From NCBI GenBank assembly GCA_041691815.1, contig JBEPTZ010000026.1, positions 1-42,707 on the forward strand: 42,707 bases of DNA, read 5' to 3'. The position numbers and the translations under genes were made by a program. The DNA is from 70-18 sp041691815 (lineage in GTDB: Bacteria; Pseudomonadota; Alphaproteobacteria; Acetobacterales; Acetobacteraceae). Each line of letters begins with the position of its first letter. Position 1 is the first letter of the stretch. Below, in pieces: positions 38,863 through 42,707 of this stretch. A model generated the notes under the pieces. That model saw nothing but the letters and a program-made list of their open reading frames with translations. It did no database searches and was not told the DNA's origin.

Positions 38863-41197
38863 CGCCAGACTCCAGGGCGAGAAACACTTCCACAACATCG
38901 CTTTCGCCGTGCATGCGGCGCACCGCGAAACCCAGATGATGAACGAATGCCAGCATCGGCGCGTTGTCGGCCAGCACCTGGCCGGTCACCATGGTCATGC
39001 CCTGGCCGCGCGCCCAGTCGAGCAGGCAGCGCATCAGCGCGCTGGCCAGCCCCCGGCCCTTGGCGTCCGGCTGCACCACGATGGCGAACTCGCCGGTGTT
39101 GCCCTGGCCGGCGACGGCGCTGCTCTCGCGCACCAGCCGGGCAACGCCCACGGTCTCGCCGGTGGCGACGCGGATGGCGATGAACGCCATCTCGCGCTGG
39201 TAATCCACCTGGGTCATCCGCGCCATGCGCTCGGCCGAAAGCTCGCGCATCGCGCTGAAGAACCGGTAGCGGACATCCTCCGCCGGCAGCCGGGAGAAGA
39301 ATTCGGCGTGCGCCTCGGCATCCTCCGGGCGGATCGGGCGGAGGATGAAATCCTCGCCGCCGGCATGGCGGGTGGTCGCCAGTTCGGCCGGATAGGGCAG
39401 GATCGCCAGCGGCACCGGGCCGGCGCCTGGCGGCCGCAAGGTCAGCCGGGCGGCGAGCGGCCGCAGCGTGATCTCCAGCGTGGCGATTTGCGGAAAGTCG
39501 ATCACCAGTTGGCTGGCCCGCACCAGCGCCTCGGCCACCGCCTCGCGCGCCTCGGGGCTGAAGGCGGCGGCGATGCGGGTGCGGGCGAACTGGGCGCGGG
39601 CCAGAGTGAGGTTCAGCGGCGGCAGGTCCAGTGCCAGGTCATGGGCGCTGCCCGAGGCATCGCGGCCGATGGCGATAGTCGGCCCGAGCATTGCGTCCTC
39701 GGCCACCCGCAGCAGCAGCGCCGGGCCGGGGATGGCGGTGATCTGGTAGGCCGCCAGCACCGCCGCCACCGCCGGCCCCTCCAACTCCAGCCCGCCGCCG
39801 GCCAGCGCCGCCGCCACCGCCGCGCGGTCCGGATCGAGCCGCATTACCGCCCGCGACGGCAACTCGCGGGCCGCCTCGCGCGAGCGGCGATGGCGGACCA
39901 GATGGGCGAAGCCGCGCACCGCCTGCTCCGGCGTGGCGAACGCCGGCACCCCGGCCTCGGCCAATTGCCGGCGATGCAAGGCGCCGGTGGTCTCGCCCAT
40001 CGCGCAGACCAGCAGCGGCAGCTTGATCGCCCCGGCTGCCGCGGTGATCGCGTTGATGCCGGCGGCATCGCCCGGCCCGCTCGGCGCATGCACCAGCAGC
40101 ACGCCGCCGACCTCCGGCGCACCGGCCAGCAACGCCGCCGCCTCGGCCAACCGGATCGGTGTCAGCGGCCCGCAATAGACGATGTCGCCGACCCCGGCCG
40201 GCACCTCGGCACCGCCGGCCTCCCGCCTGGCGAACGCACCGGGCATCGCCAGCGCCAGCACGGTGCGGGTGGCCGGCGTGAGGGCTGCCAGCGGCACCCC
40301 CTCGCGCACCGCCGCATCGGCGGCCAGCAGCGCCGGGCCGACCGCGTTGGTGACGATTGCCAGCGTATCCGGCGCGGCGGCCGGCCGGCGCGGCTGGTGC
40401 GCCCGGCTCAGCGTCTCGGCGGCGGCCAGCAACTCCTCCAGCGTCGCCACCCCGAGCACGCCGGCGCGCCGCAACGCCGCCTCGAACGCCGCGTCGGCAT
40501 CGCCCTGCGGGTCGGCCAGCCTGCCGCCGGCGCGGATCGCCACCACCGGCCGGCTCTGCGCCGCGGCGCGGGCGGCGGAGAGAAACAGCCGGGCCGAGCG
40601 GATGCGCCGGATATCCAGCAGGATGGCGCCGGTGCCGGGGTCGCGCGCCAGCCAGTCCAGCGTCAGCGCGAAGCCGAGATCGGCATTGCCGCCGACGCCG
40701 ATGATATGGCTGAAGCCCACCCCGTTCGGCTCCGCCCAGTCCAGCACCGCCCGGCACAGCGCCGCCGATTGCGAAATCAGCGCCAGCCGGCCAGGCCGCG
40801 GCGGCAGATGCCCGGTGGTGGCATCCAGCCCGAGCGCCGGGATCGCCAGCCCGAAACTGCCCGGCCCCAGCGCCCGCACCCCGCTGGCATACGCCGCCTC
40901 TCGCACCCCGGACGCCATGCCGAGCACCAGCGCCGCGAAGCACCCCCGCGCCGCCAGCGCCGCGAAAATGCCGCCTACATCGGGGTCCTGATCGCACAGC
41001 ACCGCCAGATCGGGCGCGCTCGGCAACCCGGCGATGGCAGCCGCATCCGCCGCCGCCAGGATCGCGCCGCTGAACCCGCCGGCCCGCAGCCTGGTCAGCA
41101 TCGGCTCGGCATCGGCACCGATCACCACCACCGATTCGGGATGAAACAGCGCCTCCGGCCGGAAGCGGCCCGGGGTGGGGCGGATATTGACCTGCAT
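38855..41197 (-). CDS. Acyl-CoA synthetase (NDP-forming)-like/GNAT fusion, Pat-type, with shortened ATP-grasp region
   Basis: A 780-residue fusion. Residues about 10-130 form a CoA-binding Rossmann domain (ESVVVIGADAEPML), and about 140-440 two succinyl-CoA-ligase-like domains (RLALISQSAALCRAVLDWA, DTLAIVTNAVGPALLAADA). Residues about 614-780 are a GNAT acetyltransferase (ILRPIRPEDAEAHAEFF; acetyl-CoA loop DAKGRGLASALM). This is the Pat/YfiQ layout of protein lysine acetyltransferases. The ATP-grasp part between them (about 459-600) is short: VLAAYQITAIPGPALLLRVA jumps to GPTIAIG, so roughly 80-100 residues with the usual ATP-binding lysine block are missing, while LDLPPLNLTLA remains. Synthetase activity is therefore unlikely; acetyltransferase activity is plausible. 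First gene of the operon. Confidence 0.82.
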   Translation of the reverse strand: MQVNIRPTPGRFRPEALFHPESVVVIGADAEPMLTRLRAGGFSGAILAAADAAAIAGLPSAPDLAVLCDQDPDVGGIFAALAARGCFAALVLGMASGVREAAYASGVRALGPGSFGLAIPALGLDATTGHLPPRPGRLALISQSAALCRAVLDWAEPNGVGFSHIIGVGGNADLGFALTLDWLARDPGTGAILLDIRRIRSARLFLSAARAAAQSRPVVAIRAGGRLADPQGDADAAFEAALRRAGVLGVATLEELLAAAETLSRAHQPRRPAAAPDTLAIVTNAVGPALLAADAAVREGVPLAALTPATRTVLALAMPGAFARREAGGAEVPAGVGDIVYCGPLTPIRLAEAAALLAGAPEVGGVLLVHAPSGPGDAAGINAITAAAGAIKLPLLVCAMGETTGALHRRQLAEAGVPAFATPEQAVRGFAHLVRHRRSREAARELPSRAVMRLDPDRAAVAAALAGGGLELEGPAVAAVLAAYQITAIPGPALLLRVAEDAMLGPTIAIGRDASGSAHDLALDLPPLNLTLARAQFARTRIAAAFSPEAREAVAEALVRASQLVIDFPQIATLEITLRPLAARLTLRPPGAGPVPLAILPYPAELATTRHAGGEDFILRPIRPEDAEAHAEFFSRLPAEDVRYRFFSAMRELSAERMARMTQVDYQREMAFIAIRVATGETVGVARLVRESSAVAGQGNTGEFAIVVQPDAKGRGLASALMRCLLDWARGQGMTMVTGQVLADNAPMLAFVHHLGFAVRRMHGESDVVEVFLALESGDA

Positions 41198-41287
41198 CGG
41201 AACACTCGCATCCTGCGGATCGGTTCGGGGCGTTCCCTTGCCGCGTCTCCCGGCTCAATATGGGGGCGGAAACCGCAAGGGCAAAAC

Positions 41288-42262
41288 ATGAGCGCCACCC
41301 CCGGCCAATCGCCAGCCGACCGCCCAGCTGATCGCATGGACCCCGAGATGCGCGCCGCCCGCGCCCGGATGGACGCCGCGGCGGCCAAATACCCCCCGGT
41401 GCTGCCGCAGGAACCGTTCGACCAGCACCGGCAGGTGAACGACACGCTCAGCATGCTGTGGGCGCAAGGCGGCCCGGTGATGGCCGATAGCGCCGATCGC
41501 TGGGTGTTCGCCCGCGGCAGGCGGGTGCTGTGCCGTCTGCATCGGCCACGGCGCGACGCCACCCTGCCGCTGCTGATCTGGTTTCACGGCGGCGGCTGGC
41601 TCTGGGCCTCGGTTGACACCCACGACCGCCTGACGCGCGAACTGGCGGTGGCCGGCGAGGTGGCGGTGATCAGCGTCGACTACGCGCTCGCCCCGGAAGC
41701 CAGATTCCCCCAGGCGGTGCTGGAATGCGCCGCCGTGGTGCGCCAGGTGGCGGCGAACGCCGCGCTATGGGGCATCGACCCGGCCCGCATCGTGCTGGGC
41801 GGCGACTCGGCCGGCGGCAACCTGGCACTGGCCACCGCGCTCGCACTCCGCGATGGCGGCGGCCCCACCCTGGCCGGCCTGCTCTGCGCCTACCCGGTCA
41901 CCGACGCCGACTTCGAAACCCCCAGCTACCAGGAATTCGCCGAAGGCTACGGCCTGACCCGCGCCGGCATGCAATCCTACTGGAACCTCTACCTGCGCGA
42001 CCCCGCCGACCGCCTGAACCCACTGGCCGCCCCGCTGCGCGGCCGGCTGGAGGGGCTGCCGCCAACCCTGCTGCAACTGGCCGAACTCGACGTGCTGCGC
42101 AGCGACGGCGAACGCATGGCCGAAGCACTGGGCCGCGCCGGCGTGGCGGTGACGCTGGAGACCTATGCGGGGATGCTGCACGGCTTCATGCGGCTGTCCG
42201 AGGCGGTGGGTGCGACGCGTACGGCGATCACCAGCGCCGGAGGATGGTTGAAGGGAAGGTAA
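41288..42262 (+). CDS. Alpha/beta hydrolase, hormone-sensitive-lipase (HSL) family esterase
   Basis: A 324-residue esterase/lipase-like hydrolase. The oxyanion motif HGGGWLWAS, the nucleophile elbow GGDSAGGNLA, the Asp of LAELDVLRSDGERM and the His of MLHGFMRLSEA form a complete catalytic set. VISVDYALAPEARFPQAVLE is typical of the HSL branch. No signal peptide is seen, so it is cytoplasmic. It hydrolyses esters of unknown identity. The ATG at 41288 is 90 bases from the divergent Pat-like gene; the much longer frame upstream is antisense to that gene. A half repeat follows 3 bases after its stop. Confidence 0.9.
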   Translation: MSATPGQSPADRPADRMDPEMRAARARMDAAAAKYPPVLPQEPFDQHRQVNDTLSMLWAQGGPVMADSADRWVFARGRRVLCRLHRPRRDATLPLLIWFHGGGWLWASVDTHDRLTRELAVAGEVAVISVDYALAPEARFPQAVLECAAVVRQVAANAALWGIDPARIVLGGDSAGGNLALATALALRDGGGPTLAGLLCAYPVTDADFETPSYQEFAEGYGLTRAGMQSYWNLYLRDPADRLNPLAAPLRGRLEGLPPTLLQLAELDVLRSDGERMAEALGRAGVAVTLETYAGMLHGFMRLSEAVGATRTAITSAGGWLKGR

Positions 42263-42265
42263 GGC

Positions 42266-42300
42266 CTTCTTTTTGTGAACAAAAAGAAGCAAAAAAACTT
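42266..42300. repeat. Palindromic intergenic repeat, half copy F
   Basis: Only the CTTCTTTTTGT, GA, ACAAAAAGAAG hairpin (42266-42289) and the following AAAAAAACTT are present. After about 42305 the sequence becomes AT-rich and the ATCCGCC core and the T-run hairpin are missing. The copy appears to be cut at the junction with foreign DNA. Confidence 0.78.
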
Positions 42301-42407
42301 TCTACTCATTTCAGAAAAAAACGACGCACCTGGAGAATCAGAAATCACATATCGGAACAACTTTTCATTACAGACGAAAGAACCTTATCGACAATGGAAC
42401 ATCTAAA

Positions 42408-42707
42408 GTGCACACTAAGGAAGATTGGGACACTGTATTTCCGAAAATTGCCCCGGAGTTGGCTGAGGCGATAGGACGTGTAGCTGTAAACTGGACGCTA
42501 GTAGAGAGCCACATCGTATTTTTTCTAAAAAATGCTCTAGATGCTCCGGATGCAATCGCGCATGCTATTATGGCAGAGCTTAGTATTTTGCCACGAATCA
42601 ATATAATCTCGTGTCTTGTTGAGTTATCTGATATCGAATCGCTCAAAATTGAACCTGCTTACCCACCTTGCTCAGCCGTTTGGAAAGTTGTACGAAACAA
42701 GAACGTT
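42408..42707 (+). CDS. Partial hypothetical protein in an AT-rich region (3' end outside window)
   Basis: A frame open to the right edge, with 100 codons from a GTG at 42408 (weak GGAA upstream). It reads VHTKEDWDTVFPKIAPELAE, then IGRVAVNWTLVESHIVFFLK and AHAIMAELSILPRINIISCL. The regular helix-like pattern with an LVES segment resembles small accessory proteins of unknown function that occur in mobile or defence regions. Base composition is far poorer in GC than the rest of the window, a strong sign of transfer. The start is uncertain: the frame is open back to 42279 without an ATG. Confidence 0.45.
   Translation, partial: MHTKEDWDTVFPKIAPELAEAIGRVAVNWTLVESHIVFFLKNALDAPDAIAHAIMAELSILPRINIISCLVELSDIESLKIEPAYPPCSAVWKVVRNKNV

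Noticed and set aside
38909..42262. A 1117-codon plus-strand frame across the Pat-like gene
   Set aside because: It runs antisense to a clear protein and is rich in His, Arg, Gln and Gly from GC-biased codons. Only its last 324 codons, from 41288, encode a recognisable hydrolase.
17153..42300. CRISPR array made of the repeated palindromes
   Set aside because: The copies are kilobases apart, separated by genes, differ in length and orientation, and have no spacer periodicity or cas genes.

Overview
The window is a 42.7 kb stretch of a high-GC alphaproteobacterial chromosome. The conserved order rpoZ - rsh - acpS - lepB - rnc - era at 26.8-32.5 kb, the strongly GC-biased third codon positions and the dense, often 4-bp-overlapping operons suggest Rhodospirillales, most likely Acetobacteraceae. 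The genus cannot be read from the sequence. Both ends look different: bases 1-2100 and 42300-42707 are visibly less GC-rich and hold unfamiliar or accessory genes, so the window probably runs between two islands.

Layout. 1-2.1 kb: the C-terminal part of an Lhr-type helicase, a short unknown protein behind it, and a 3' fragment of tRNA-Gly(GCC) that looks like an attachment-site remnant. 2.2-11.5 kb, minus strand: one long operon of a mandelate racemase-like enzyme, a shikimate dehydrogenase-like enzyme, a KstD-like flavoprotein, a TIM-barrel isomerase/dehydratase, and a Liv-type ABC importer whose LivM, LivG and LivF are fused in one 832-residue protein. It looks like an uptake-plus-catabolism unit for a hydroxylated cyclic acid. 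11.6-16.1 kb, minus: an RND efflux permease and its periplasmic adaptor. 16.4-17.1 kb: a DUF3592-like membrane protein. 17.3-18.4 kb, minus: both halves of a split ThDP decarboxylase of the sulfopyruvate/phosphonopyruvate type, divergent from an acyl-CoA dehydrogenase, a class III CoA-transferase and a three-gene Fbp/Phn-type ABC importer (18.5-24.6 kb). 24.7-26.0 kb, minus: a family 5 uracil-DNA glycosylase and a NYN nuclease-like protein. 26.1-32.5 kb, plus: folK, then the housekeeping run of RNA polymerase omega, stringent response, ACP activation, signal peptidase, RNase III and Era. 32.6-33.5 kb: a Nudix hydrolase and a small acidic protein. 33.7-37.3 kb: a complete pqiABC set for lipid transport across the envelope. 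37.4-41.2 kb, minus: a Pat-like acetyltransferase fusion, a TenA-like protein and an FAH-family hydrolase in one overlapping operon. 41.3-42.3 kb: an HSL-type alpha/beta hydrolase. 42.4 kb onward: an AT-rich partial gene.

The most striking structure is not a gene. Six copies, four complete and two half-length, of a two-ended palindromic repeat sit directly behind stop codons at 17.15, 24.62, 26.62, 32.48, 37.26 and 42.27 kb. A full copy is about 120-130 bp. One end is a hairpin of a T run, a G and an A run; the other end is a different hairpin built on CTTTTTGT/ACAAAAAG; a GC-rich core lies between them. The closing base pairs of the first hairpin change together between copies. Two copies supply the stop codon of the gene they follow, and one holds a perfect 29-bp hairpin in its core.
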